From positions 1 to 55,216 of IMG/VR virus record IMGVR_UViG_3300047274_000273: DNA of 55,216 nt; one strand, written 5' to 3'. The position numbers and the translations under genes are program-made. This document shows positions 46,037 through 54,117 of this stretch, one piece after another; the stretch's first letter is position 1, and the number at the start of each line of letters is the position of its first letter. The notes below the pieces were generated by a model. That model ran no database searches. It was given only the letters and a program-made list of their open reading frames with translations, and was not told the DNA's origin. The DNA comes from a virus.

Positions 46037-46938
46037 TCACCCTTAGGCCTCGCTGGCCCAGCCCCGACTACGTGATAGATTGGTGGCTGATGAATCACAG
46101 CCGTCGACAGCCCCAGTCATGGCACCCCATACTCTATCAGGGCAACATAGCCCTACCCTGGCTCTCGGACTGCCTACGATTCCTAGATCAAGCACAGGCT
46201 CAGGCCCAACGTCAGGGTCTGGGTCTCACGATCAAATTCACAGGGGGTGAGGTCACAGAGTGGCAGGATTTTCCTGAACTGCTGGCCCAGGCCCATACCA
46301 GGGGTATAAGCACAGAGTTCGTCACTCAGGCCCAGACCCCCGCACTGCTCTGGCAGGAACTCATGATACATGCCCAGGCCGTGACCATGGACTATCATCC
46401 TGGCCTAGCCCAGACCAGTGTGTTCCTGCTTAATCTAGATCGAGCTCTAGCCCAGGGTGTGACAGTACGAGTGAATTTAAACATGACCCGAGAAGCCTGG
46501 GATGACCTGATCGATCTAGAAGCACAGATACGGGCTCGCGATGATCGCGTCGCGGTCTATAGGCATCTGCTGTTTGATGACCCTGTTTTTAATACCCAGC
46601 CCCAGGCCTACAGCCCAGAACAGCTAGCGGCCATGAAAGAACAGCAGTGTGATCTGATCTTGGGTGACCAGCTCACGGACTATACCACCCTGGTCATTGA
46701 AGCTCGCAATCGTTACCAGGGCTGGCAGTGTAGGGCCGGCCTAGATCAATGTATAGTAGATGCTTGGGGTAGGGTCTTCCGTGGCCACTGTAGGTACATG
46801 GGCTACATGGGCAGGATCGCTGACACAGACATCTCGTGGCCCACAGAACCCTTGATCTGTGGTGTAGAGGCCTGTGTCAACGCTTTTGATATAAGATCTG
46901 TTAAACGTCAGCTCGATGCTGCTCAACAGCCAGAGTAA
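46024..46938 (+). CDS. radical-SAM/SPASM-like protein lacking the N-terminal cluster motif
   Basis: A 304-residue protein. IKFTGGEVTEW near residue 65 matches the GGEP SAM-binding strand of radical SAM enzymes, and the C terminus has C-x3-DQCIVDAWGRVFRGHC ... CGVEAC, a SPASM-like cysteine set that would bind an auxiliary cluster. The expected N-terminal CxxxCxxC is missing: that position reads IDWWLMNHSR. It may be inactive, use another cofactor, or act as a recognition protein. Overlaps the previous gene by 13 bases and the convergent gene by 38. Confidence 0.65.
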   Translation: MDGLITLRPRWPSPDYVIDWWLMNHSRRQPQSWHPILYQGNIALPWLSDCLRFLDQAQAQAQRQGLGLTIKFTGGEVTEWQDFPELLAQAHTRGISTEFVTQAQTPALLWQELMIHAQAVTMDYHPGLAQTSVFLLNLDRALAQGVTVRVNLNMTREAWDDLIDLEAQIRARDDRVAVYRHLLFDDPVFNTQPQAYSPEQLAAMKEQQCDLILGDQLTDYTTLVIEARNRYQGWQCRAGLDQCIVDAWGRVFRGHCRYMGYMGRIADTDISWPTEPLICGVEACVNAFDIRSVKRQLDAAQQPE

Positions 46939-47416
46939 GGATCTCTTCCACCATTTTGTTCAAGGTGATGTCGCGATCATGTGCCATCTTCATGATCTGG
47001 AACAGCTCGTGATCTGGAAGATCGATGGGTACCTGTACACGAGTGTCGTAGTCTTGGCCGCTGAGGATAGCTCGAGCCTTGTCCAGCAGGTCTTCTGCTA
47101 GTTCAAGCTCGACGAACTTGATATCGTCCCAGGCCATGTCAGCCCACTCACCGTGTTCGCTGCTTTCCTGCTCGTGAGCAGCGCGGTAATCGGGGTTGGT
47201 CCAGCGATAAGCACGTGAACGGGCATAGTCAAAGGCCTCCAGCTGATAAACGGTCTGTGTGCCTGTGTCAAAGACTATGGTCACGGTATGCCCGTCTTGA
47301 TCTCCGTTCCAACTGTCCAGCCTATAGGCATTTGGACCAAAGCACTGCCAACCGTAGTCACTGCCTTCAGTGATACGAAAGTTCACGGTTTCCATAAAAT
47401 CTCTAAGACTAGTCAT
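46901..47416 (-). CDS. phage protein with RHH-like C terminus
   Basis: A 171-residue protein: MTSLRDFMETVNFRITEGSDYGWQCFGPNAYRLDSWNGDQDG is a segment I recall in T4-like phages. The C terminus (VPIDLPDHELFQIMKMAHDRDITLNKMVEEIL) fits a ribbon-helix-helix. Could bind DNA. Its end overlaps the convergent radical-SAM-like gene. Confidence 0.72.
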   Translation of the reverse strand: MTSLRDFMETVNFRITEGSDYGWQCFGPNAYRLDSWNGDQDGHTVTIVFDTGTQTVYQLEAFDYARSRAYRWTNPDYRAAHEQESSEHGEWADMAWDDIKFVELELAEDLLDKARAILSGQDYDTRVQVPIDLPDHELFQIMKMAHDRDITLNKMVEEILTLAVEQHRADV

Positions 47417-47428
47417 GTGGTTTCCTTG

Positions 47429-47896
47429 TTAAAAATTGTGTTTGTTAGACTGTGCCCAGCGGATTAGGCTGTAGAGATCCTTGCTGCCACCGGGCATCAG
47501 CTTCTTGCGCCAACTGTAGTCACAGTGTAGGCTCTTGTCCTTGAACAAGCGGGCCTTGAAACGAGTACCGGGCTTGGTCACGGTGATATCGTATTCATAG
47601 CCGTAGCCATGCCAGGAACTGCGCATCTTATCGCCACGGAAGGCTCGGATATGATAGCCTTCTGGAGTGCGGACTAGGAAGCCCGTGCCTCCGATCTTGG
47701 GGTTGGGATGTGCCACAGCTTCCCAGGTGTAGCCTTCGCAGACTTCTTGGATCTCTCGGCGATCTTCAGCTTCTTTGTGTAGGGCTACTAGCCTGTTGCC
47801 GATCTGTTGCATGTCGCGAGCAGTGAGACCCATGAGTTGGGCCTGGACTAGGATGCGTTCCTGCTTTTCGGACAGTTTTGCACGTTCACGAGCCAT
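47429..47896 (-). CDS. hypothetical protein
   Basis: A 155-residue basic protein: helical first third (LSEKQERILVQAQLMGLTARDM), then strands with GTGFLVRTPEGYHIRAF. No known domain. Own promoter; GAAGG ribosome site. Confidence 0.68.
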   Translation of the reverse strand: MARERAKLSEKQERILVQAQLMGLTARDMQQIGNRLVALHKEAEDRREIQEVCEGYTWEAVAHPNPKIGGTGFLVRTPEGYHIRAFRGDKMRSSWHGYGYEYDITVTKPGTRFKARLFKDKSLHCDYSWRKKLMPGGSKDLYSLIRWAQSNKHNF

Positions 47897-47927
47897 TTTG
47901 TTACCTTCTGTGTGTTAGTATGGTTAT

Positions 47928-47956
47928 ACTATAACAGAATTTTCACGGACTGTCAA
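47928..47956 (-). promoter_or_regulatory. sigma70-type early promoter
   Basis: TTGACA, 17 bp, TATAGT; its -35 overlaps the stop codon of the upstream gene. Confidence 0.85.
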
Positions 47957-48198
47957 GCGATCCTGCGTTCAGAGCGTTCTTTGCAGTAGATACAGAGTTG
48001 TACACCCGGAACTAACTTTCGACGCTGTTCGGGTATGTCTTCTCCGCACTCGATACAGGACTCAGCTGAAGGCATCTCGGCCTGTTTGGCCAATTGATTC
48101 CTCACAGCATCTACGGCGTTTTGATTAGTGAACAGAGCCTGTATCTGTGCGATCTCAGCTTCTTCTTCGTTATTATACTCAAATACTTCTTGAGACAC
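47953..48198 (-). CDS. DksA/TraR-type zinc-finger protein
   Basis: An 81-residue protein: acidic helical N half and a C4 zinc finger, CIECGEDIPEQRR at 48-60 and CIYCKER at 69-75 (Cys48, 51, 69, 72). Short TraR-like proteins bind the RNA polymerase secondary channel and mimic DksA/ppGpp. I start at the GTG preceded by AAGGAG; the longer frame is inside another gene. Last gene of the ligase operon. Confidence 0.8.
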   Translation of the reverse strand: MSQEVFEYNNEEEAEIAQIQALFTNQNAVDAVRNQLAKQAEMPSAESCIECGEDIPEQRRKLVPGVQLCIYCKERSERRIA

Positions 48199-48200
48199 AG

Positions 48201-48467
48201 TTACTCCTTGTCTGATGTTTTGATTGTAGTTAGTAGACTGTTGCGATGTTCTTGATATTTGGCCCAAGAACTTTTAAAAGCATCCCATATGGCCCATTTC
48301 GTAAAGTAAAAACCAAAAATCGATATAGAAATGCCCAGGATAACGGTCTGTGCCATGCCTTCAGCACTCCATCCTGCACCCAGACAGAACATGGCAAAGA
48401 TCCACCACTTCTGCCAGGTCTCCTGTTGTTGCCATGTCCACCGAGCCCATCCAAAAAATTCACGCAT
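48201..48467 (-). CDS. two-helix membrane protein
   Basis: An 88-residue protein, Trp-rich (FFGWARWTWQQQETWQKWW), with hydrophobic helices at about 22-36 and 42-60 and a charged C terminus. Its last codons carry the next gene's ribosome site. Role unknown. Confidence 0.65.
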   Translation of the reverse strand: MREFFGWARWTWQQQETWQKWWIFAMFCLGAGWSAEGMAQTVILGISISIFGFYFTKWAIWDAFKSSWAKYQEHRNSLLTTIKTSDKE

Positions 48468-48471
48468 AATT

Positions 48472-48711
48472 TCAATCTTTCTTTTTAAGTTGATCTATGA
48501 CCTGTTGTTTGGCACGATCGTTGAGATCGTGATCTTCTGCTTCTTTCATTTTGTAAGCGATCATGTTCATGAACTCTATGACAGCTTCTTTGCCTTCTTC
48601 GGTGAGATGGCTATAGCCTGCACCGACAGATGAATGATAATAGTAGTTGCGATTGTTTAATAACTCTAGCATACCACCATAGCAGAGATCTTTGATAGCA
48701 GACTTTTTCAT
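48472..48711 (-). CDS. hypothetical protein
   Basis: A 79-residue protein from the ATG at 48711 (MKKSAIKDLCYGGMLELLNNRNYYYHSS), one base after the ligase stop. Helical, with HLTEEGKEAVIEFM. Longer in-frame starts lie in the ligase gene. Unknown function. Confidence 0.65.
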   Translation of the reverse strand: MKKSAIKDLCYGGMLELLNNRNYYYHSSVGAGYSHLTEEGKEAVIEFMNMIAYKMKEAEDHDLNDRAKQQVIDQLKKKD

Positions 48712-48712
48712 C

Positions 48713-50041
48713 TTAGATTTTTTCACCTCTCGTAAAGCCACGGAATCTAAGGAACCGTGGAAAGCGTAGCGACCAAGTGTCTTCACTATCTTGGCTCCGA
48801 GTCGCTGCATCTGCACGGACCTCCACGACCTGCCCAATGAGGCTATCTCGAGTCTCCCAAAATTCTGTTCTCTGTTCGTCTGTAAAACCCGAACCAACAT
48901 TGACCACAATTCTTTTATCATCATCGGTTCCTTCACATACGATAGCACCCAGCTTACCTACATTACGTCCTGTACCTTCTTCCACAGCAGTCACCGAAAG
49001 GCTTACTTCGATAAACGGCTTTTGTTTCAACCAGGCCACTGATCGCTTGCCTTGCCACTTGCCGTTGGGGTCCTTGATAAGGATTCCTTCAAAGCCCTGT
49101 TCAACCATGGCCTTGTTATAGTCTTTGAATTCGATTTCGTCTGTGAAAACATCAAGATCAAATTCTCGCTGCGGGATGATATCGATACAACCCGAATCGT
49201 TAAAAATCTTAGTGAAATTCTCACGTAGGAACGATGAACGCCGACGCTGTCCCATGATGGATTCACCTGCTTTGAATTCTACCAACGGTATGATATCAAA
49301 CAAACAGAGCCTAGCATCTGATGCATTAACGTTCTCTTTGCGATGCACGGTCTTCATAAGATCCTGGAAGCTCTTAGACACTACTTCACCATCGAACAAA
49401 TACGACCTAGCGAAGTTATCCATGTTATCTTCAAAGGCCTTGACGATGTGAGGAAAGTTTACTAATTCTTTACCGTTTCGTGTATACATGACCACAGTAC
49501 GACTTTCATAGTCTACCACGGTGAGCACACGAACACCATCTAGCTTAGGCTCTACTAGTTTCTTGCCTGTGATTTTACTTTCATGATTGGCACCATCATG
49601 CGCCAGCATACATTCAAATACAGGAATACTATACTGTGTCTTTTTTTGCTTTTTAGCCACAGTATTAACTGACTTTTCACCAAAACCTGCTCGCATGTCC
49701 TTAATAAGAATGCGACGGTACCAATCATTCCACTGTTGTTTGGTAGCCACATCCATGGCCAATTTGATAGCATCACGTGCGGCATGCCCTGTGAGCTCTC
49801 GACGATACAGGGCTTCGGCTAGCTGTTTGAAATTTGGCCACGAAAGACCTTGTCCGCCTTCTTCAATCTTTTCGGGAACCTGTTTAACACCAAAGGTATA
49901 GAGTTTATCTAAGGCCATTTTGAGTCCTTCAAAGAATTCATCAAGGCCTTCGTCCATAGCTTCAGCCAATATAGCTTCTTTGGCTAGACGACTATTGTCT
50001 GCTTCTAAACGTTGGATAATTGTTTGTGGCTGTGTTCGCAT
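48713..50041 (-). CDS. 30: ATP-dependent DNA ligase, gp30 type
   Basis: A 442-residue ligase that seals nicks, mainly on the lagging strand. The adenylated lysine is in EPKLDGVRV (Lys166) and TRNGKELVNFPH and FDGEVV follow as motifs III and IIIa; FEGILIKDP is motif IV and WLKQKP motif V. Length near T4 gp30 (487). First gene of a four-gene operon; GGAGC lies unusually far (12 bases) from ATG. Confidence 0.93.
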   Translation of the reverse strand: MRTQPQTIIQRLEADNSRLAKEAILAEAMDEGLDEFFEGLKMALDKLYTFGVKQVPEKIEEGGQGLSWPNFKQLAEALYRRELTGHAARDAIKLAMDVATKQQWNDWYRRILIKDMRAGFGEKSVNTVAKKQKKTQYSIPVFECMLAHDGANHESKITGKKLVEPKLDGVRVLTVVDYESRTVVMYTRNGKELVNFPHIVKAFEDNMDNFARSYLFDGEVVSKSFQDLMKTVHRKENVNASDARLCLFDIIPLVEFKAGESIMGQRRRSSFLRENFTKIFNDSGCIDIIPQREFDLDVFTDEIEFKDYNKAMVEQGFEGILIKDPNGKWQGKRSVAWLKQKPFIEVSLSVTAVEEGTGRNVGKLGAIVCEGTDDDKRIVVNVGSGFTDEQRTEFWETRDSLIGQVVEVRADAATRSQDSEDTWSLRFPRFLRFRGFTRGEKI

Positions 50042-50049
50042 CTTAGCCT

Positions 50050-50096
50050 CTGCTCCTAAGTTTTACTATATCAATAGTATAGCATCTTAGGAGCAG
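50050..50096. repeat. 11-bp inverted repeat flanking the ligase -10
   Basis: CTGCTCCTAAG at 50050-50060 and CTTAGGAGCAG at 50086-50096, perfect and centred on the -10. One arm contains the Shine-Dalgarno, the other lies in the promoter spacer. Confidence 0.8.
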
Positions 50097-50104
50097 TCTG
50101 TCAA
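50076..50104 (-). promoter_or_regulatory. sigma70-type early promoter for ligase operon
   Basis: GTTGACA, 17 bp, TATACT. Confidence 0.9.
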
Positions 50105-50108
50105 CGGC

Positions 50109-51146
50109 TTATTGATCTTCCAAAGGAACCGATTTCTTATAGTTCATATGGACCTGTTCTGGGCCCGTAGTGGTTGGACGAGCATCCTCTTTTGGAACAC
50201 GGGCGGGCGGCTCATAGTTCCAATATGGACGATCTTGAACTTCTTCCTGTTCGTCTTCTGCCCAACCTTCGAACAGAGCATGAGCAGGATCTTGATAGGC
50301 CTGTAACTGACTTTTGTGGACAAAGAATCTTTCCATTTCTCTAGGAAACTTGTGCCAAAGTCTACCCGCAGGCTTACCTGTGCTCAGCGTGGGCACATAA
50401 TCACGATCATAAAACCAATCGTAGATCATTTGGCAGTTCCAATTGAAGCGGATCGGCTGATGCTCAACCATTTCTAATTGTACCACAGGAAGATATTTCA
50501 AGATAGTCTGTTCAGCACCCTGCACCACATCGAACTCGTGACCTTCGACATCGATCTTGATGATATCAACATCTTCAAATCCATAGCTGTCTAGAGTTCT
50601 CAATTCCACCTCGACCGTAGGAGGCTCTGTAGGTCGAGTTCTGATCTGACCAGTTCTAGTCGGTAGATGTAGGTTATCCAAATAGTTATGTCCAGCGTTG
50701 TCTTTCTTGATGATTATCTTGCTCTTGCCCGGGGCAGAGCTGAGAGCGACATCGTACATATGGATGTCTGCTGTGACTGTGGTATCTGCATAGCCTGTGG
50801 GGCTGGTAGTATCTTCGTACCAGCCTTTGGCTGAACCTCCCTGTGCCTGTGCTAGAGCTACTGTTCTAGTCAGCATAGAATGTGTCTGTGGTGTAGGCTC
50901 AAAACTATGAACTGTCTTGGCCCAAGTCGCGTACTCGATGGTATTCATACCAATATTCGCACCCACATCAATGATAGTACGAGCATTTGGTTTTAGATCA
51001 CGCAGCCTGATCAGATTTTTCTTTTGATAGGGGCCTGCATTGGCAATGCGTTGTTGATAGAACACATCATCGGAATAGATCCAGTACTGGCGTCCGTGGG
51101 TGTTCGTTACTAGAGACTCCGCAAAGGGAGTGAGAGGCTTTGACAT
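50109..51146 (-). CDS. FkbM-family methyltransferase
   Basis: A 345-residue SAM-dependent O-methyltransferase: IIDVGANIGMNTIEYA near 58, EPTPQ acidic motif near 83, and DIIKIDVEGHEFDVVQGAE near 197, all FkbM hallmarks. Such enzymes methylate sugars or metabolites. The last 50 residues are disordered and Pro/Glu-rich. Preceded by AAGGAG and a late-type motif. Confidence 0.88.
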   Translation of the reverse strand: MSKPLTPFAESLVTNTHGRQYWIYSDDVFYQQRIANAGPYQKKNLIRLRDLKPNARTIIDVGANIGMNTIEYATWAKTVHSFEPTPQTHSMLTRTVALAQAQGGSAKGWYEDTTSPTGYADTTVTADIHMYDVALSSAPGKSKIIIKKDNAGHNYLDNLHLPTRTGQIRTRPTEPPTVEVELRTLDSYGFEDVDIIKIDVEGHEFDVVQGAEQTILKYLPVVQLEMVEHQPIRFNWNCQMIYDWFYDRDYVPTLSTGKPAGRLWHKFPREMERFFVHKSQLQAYQDPAHALFEGWAEDEQEEVQDRPYWNYEPPARVPKEDARPTTTGPEQVHMNYKKSVPLEDQ

Positions 51147-51217
51147 ATTTTTCTCCTTGGTGTCGTTTACACAATGCTTCCCAAACGTGGGAACAAGGTT
51201 GTGTTGTATTGCGTTTT

Positions 51218-51225
51218 TATTTATG
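51218..51225 (-). promoter_or_regulatory. candidate late promoter (CATAAATA)
   Basis: One mismatch to TATAAATA, 71 bases upstream of FkbM gene start. Confidence 0.4.
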
Positions 51226-51255
51226 ATTCGTACCGTTATTCAAAGAAATTTGCTA

Positions 51256-51780
51256 TCAATCTTCGACGTCAAAGATCGAGTTGAACATCTGATCAGTTAC
51301 TCTAGGCTTTTTAGCGATCTTTCGTTCGTCTCGAATATTACCAATTGGTAGATATCCAAAAGATCTTGCATGAAGATCTAGCAAAACTCGTTCGCACTCT
51401 AGAACTTCTTCTTTTGGACAATCCTGTACGGCGAACGGATAGCCAGTCATATCCCAGATCTTTATACAGACATTGGATTTATTGATGCCCGGAAAATGTT
51501 TGATAACATCTAGCATATCGTTACCGGCACTTTTTGGACTAGGCTTGGTAGGCCAACCTGGAATTTGAAATGCCTGTCGATATACCCTTTCACCATAACT
51601 GCCTCTCATCCAATCGTTGTCAGCACTCATGCCATATTTCATGACAACATTGTTGTAGAGAAATGCATAGGTATAGTATTTGATGCCAGCATTCTTCATT
51701 TCGGTTTTGATCTGTGCCGCATGCAGACATTGATTCAAGTCTATGATCGCGGTAGGTAGTTTTGAAATGTCAATGGTCAT
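51256..51780 (-). CDS. GIY-YIG-like protein
   Basis: A 174-residue protein with YYTYAFLYNNVVMKYGMSADN around 35-55, the strand-loop-strand of GIY-YIG domains, GERVYRQAF with the Arg, and ECERVLLDLH near 127 with the Glu. The canonical GIY and YIG are altered (YTY, KYG). ATGA overlap with the upstream gene. Confidence 0.5.
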   Translation of the reverse strand: MTIDISKLPTAIIDLNQCLHAAQIKTEMKNAGIKYYTYAFLYNNVVMKYGMSADNDWMRGSYGERVYRQAFQIPGWPTKPSPKSAGNDMLDVIKHFPGINKSNVCIKIWDMTGYPFAVQDCPKEEVLECERVLLDLHARSFGYLPIGNIRDERKIAKKPRVTDQMFNSIFDVED

Positions 51781-52169
51781 TTGGTTTCATCCTTTGAAAT
51801 CTTATAGCCCACATCGTCTTGTGTGATCGGAAAGTTTGCTGATAAAGGAGAGATATGGAACCTCCATCCAGCTATGGTTTGATTGACCTGTTCTATGATC
51901 TGATCGAGACCTTTGTCTTCGACCCATTCGCTCTCTCCTAGTTTATCGCTGGCGATATCCCAATGATAATGATTTTTAAGAGCTTGTTCGAGCTTGTCAA
52001 TTTGTTCAGCAGGCCCTTCCCACACATAGTCAAAGCATGCTCTATGACGTTTAGCACTATAGGCGCATTGATAGGTGCCTAGGCGAGATTTAGGATTGCT
52101 GGTAATACCAATTTTAACATCCAAAGACCCCATAGGGTCTTTGAACGCATATAGCCATTTCTTTGCCAT
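51777..52169 (-). CDS. GIY-YIG / T5orf172-like protein
   Basis: A 130-residue protein: WLYAFKDPMGSLDVKIGITSNPKSRLGTYQ matches the T5orf172/MUG113 branch (xxKIGxTxxPxxRL), and KLEQALKNHYHW supplies the conserved Glu and His. Likely a nuclease. ATG overlaps the upstream stop (TAATG). Confidence 0.68.
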   Translation of the reverse strand: MAKKWLYAFKDPMGSLDVKIGITSNPKSRLGTYQCAYSAKRHRACFDYVWEGPAEQIDKLEQALKNHYHWDIASDKLGESEWVEDKGLDQIIEQVNQTIAGWRFHISPLSANFPITQDDVGYKISKDETK

Positions 52170-53395
52170 TACACACTCCAAACATAGTCTGCTTGGGGAA
52201 TAACAGCCAATCGGCCACAGTTCTGATTGTACAGATTGATCAGACCATTCATAACGATTTCTGTGTCGTTCTTGAGCAATCTGCCGCGACCTAGATTATT
52301 CGTGATGGCATTTTCATAACTTCTCTTGATGGCCAACTGCGAAGTTTCTGGATCACCATACTTGTTGGCGAGAATCGTTTCGAGCTCTTTGTCAAAGTCA
52401 TCGTCAAGCTCGTAATCGCCATGTTCAAATGCCTGATACAGATAACTCATTGGACGGAAGATCTCAAGAGTTAACGGAGCCATCGGCCACACTGTGCGAT
52501 GGAACTCTAGGGCGTGTTTCCAAAACACACCATTGCTGGCTTTGCCGTTGCCCAGCAGAAGGTCATAGCATTCTTCTCCAGAATTGATCTGTGTCCACGA
52601 TCCCGGAATCTTTGCCTTGCGTTTGATCACGCAGTTGGTAGTTTGAATGATACGATCTATCTTGATAGCTTTAGTATCACGTGTGTCAAATTGTATCATG
52701 AAACGGTCATAGTGTTCAAGACCACGCTTGTTAGTAGAGTTGATACGGATCATGTTCCGTCCTGCTAACCAGCAGCCGTATTGGATACGTCCTTCTTCTG
52801 TGTCAGCGAACCCTGCTGCTGTAACGACCTTGCCGTCGACTTCGTCAATATCGATATACCATACAGGAAACTCTGAATAGTTGCGCAAGCGAGCAGTCTG
52901 TACAGTGTGATGCCCGTCCCAAAGGCAGTAATAAACTTTTCCTTCCCAGGTAAACTTGATCGCGCAGGGAATGATCACAGCAGTGTCGTCCCAGTCTTTG
53001 TAAATCTTAGCCACATGCTTGGGGGCTAGATCACGCTGGAAGATGGAATATAGAAACAGTTCGTCCCACTTAACATAACCAAACTTAGGACGGAGCCCGT
53101 CACCTTTGACTTCTGCGTTGAAAACCAAATAGCCGTTGTTGCTAACGTTGGGTTGAAACTTGTTAGGATTATAATTAGGACCTAGAACACAAAGCAGTGC
53201 TTGATGAATGTCTTCTAGCGGAATGATTCCGTGAGTCACGGAATAGTTTTGACTCATCGTGCGCAGATCGATGATATCTGATTCAATATCAAACTTTATC
53301 TGGTAGTTGAGTAAAAAGTTACGAATTGCTGTCTTTTGATTCCAGACAGGCGTCCGTTGTTTGCTGGCGATCAGCGCCGCGGTTTGAGTTTTCAT
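52169..53395 (-). CDS. ParB-like domain protein
   Basis: A 408-residue protein. WDGHHTVQTARLRNYSEFPVWYID at 159-182 resembles the DGxHR-AA-Gxx-VPVxV core of ParB/Srx domains, here with a second His for Arg. The C-terminal half is helical. ParB-like domains bind nucleotides and can be nucleases. Starts after GGAAA. First of a three-gene overlapping operon with two GIY-YIG-like proteins. Confidence 0.65.
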   Translation of the reverse strand: MKTQTAALIASKQRTPVWNQKTAIRNFLLNYQIKFDIESDIIDLRTMSQNYSVTHGIIPLEDIHQALLCVLGPNYNPNKFQPNVSNNGYLVFNAEVKGDGLRPKFGYVKWDELFLYSIFQRDLAPKHVAKIYKDWDDTAVIIPCAIKFTWEGKVYYCLWDGHHTVQTARLRNYSEFPVWYIDIDEVDGKVVTAAGFADTEEGRIQYGCWLAGRNMIRINSTNKRGLEHYDRFMIQFDTRDTKAIKIDRIIQTTNCVIKRKAKIPGSWTQINSGEECYDLLLGNGKASNGVFWKHALEFHRTVWPMAPLTLEIFRPMSYLYQAFEHGDYELDDDFDKELETILANKYGDPETSQLAIKRSYENAITNNLGRGRLLKNDTEIVMNGLINLYNQNCGRLAVIPQADYVWSV

Positions 53396-53467
53396 ATTTT
53401 TCCTTTGTCATTTGTAGAACAAAATTTTGTGCTAAGCCTACTTCAACCGTTTCGGCGCACAGTACAT

Positions 53468-53496
53468 ACTTTAACAGGACCCGAAGGTCCTGTCAA
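53468..53496 (-). promoter_or_regulatory. sigma70-type promoter with palindromic spacer
   Basis: TTGACA, 17 bp, TAAAGT. ACAGGACC-TTCG-GGTCCTGT starts in the -35 and ends at the -10, the same geometry as 39551. Confidence 0.75.
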
Positions 53497-53505
53497 GCTG
53501 TCAAT

Positions 53506-54024
53506 TTACTCAATACCCAGGTAGTCTGCCCAACTTGGGTGATGGATATGATAACCTCGTTTCTTACGTTTGGCTACCAAATCCCAGAAGTGAGGCTTAT
53601 AAGGAGCCTGTTTTGGCTTCATCTTACCCACATGAGCAGCCTTACGATAGTTACAGGGCTTACAGGCTGTGGTAGAGTTTTCCCACGTGGTCTTGCCGCC
53701 TAAGCTCACAGGATGCACATGGTCTAATGTCGCAGTGGATTCTGTGACTTCACAGCCACAGTATTGGCAGGTGTACTCATCTCGCAAGAACACATTGCGT
53801 TTTGAAAGACGCATAGTATGTTTTGGTTTTTGGTATTCTTTGAGCAGCAGAACAGCAGGCACGGGAGTTTCCCAACGTGCTGAACGAACGATCCAATCAT
53901 TGTGCCATTCTAGAACTTCGGCCTTGTCCAAGACCATGTAGCGTATGGCTTCCTGCCAATCCACAATAGACAGTGGAAGCAGGCTGATTGGTTGCATGTC
54001 TGCGTTTAATAATAGTGTACTCAT
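53506..54024 (-). CDS. HNH endonuclease
   Basis: A 172-residue protein: an N-terminal domain common to bacterial HNH proteins (LLLNADMQPISLLPLSIVDWQEA), then CQYCG, TLDHVHPVSLGG, WENSTTACKPCN: the Cys4 zinc site with the HNH active site. It cuts or nicks DNA; may be free-standing or genome-processing. Start at ATG 54024, not the upstream TTG. Confidence 0.88.
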   Translation of the reverse strand: MSTLLLNADMQPISLLPLSIVDWQEAIRYMVLDKAEVLEWHNDWIVRSARWETPVPAVLLLKEYQKPKHTMRLSKRNVFLRDEYTCQYCGCEVTESTATLDHVHPVSLGGKTTWENSTTACKPCNYRKAAHVGKMKPKQAPYKPHFWDLVAKRKKRGYHIHHPSWADYLGIE

Positions 54025-54047
54025 GATTGTATTGCTCGAAGACAAAG

Positions 54048-54055
54048 TATTTAAG
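54048..54055 (-). promoter_or_regulatory. candidate late promoter (CTTAAATA)
   Basis: Two mismatches to TATAAATA; 23 bases before ATG 54024. Confidence 0.3.
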
Positions 54056-54104
54056 CCAATTCATATTATATACTCAGATAACGTCATTGTAAAGCTGTTT
54101 TTAT

Positions 54105-54112
54105 CATAAGTA
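54105..54112 (+). promoter_or_regulatory. candidate late, near-leaderless promoter (CATAAGTA)
   Basis: 5 bases before ATG 54118, no ribosome site. Confidence 0.35.
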
Positions 54113-54117
54113 CGATT

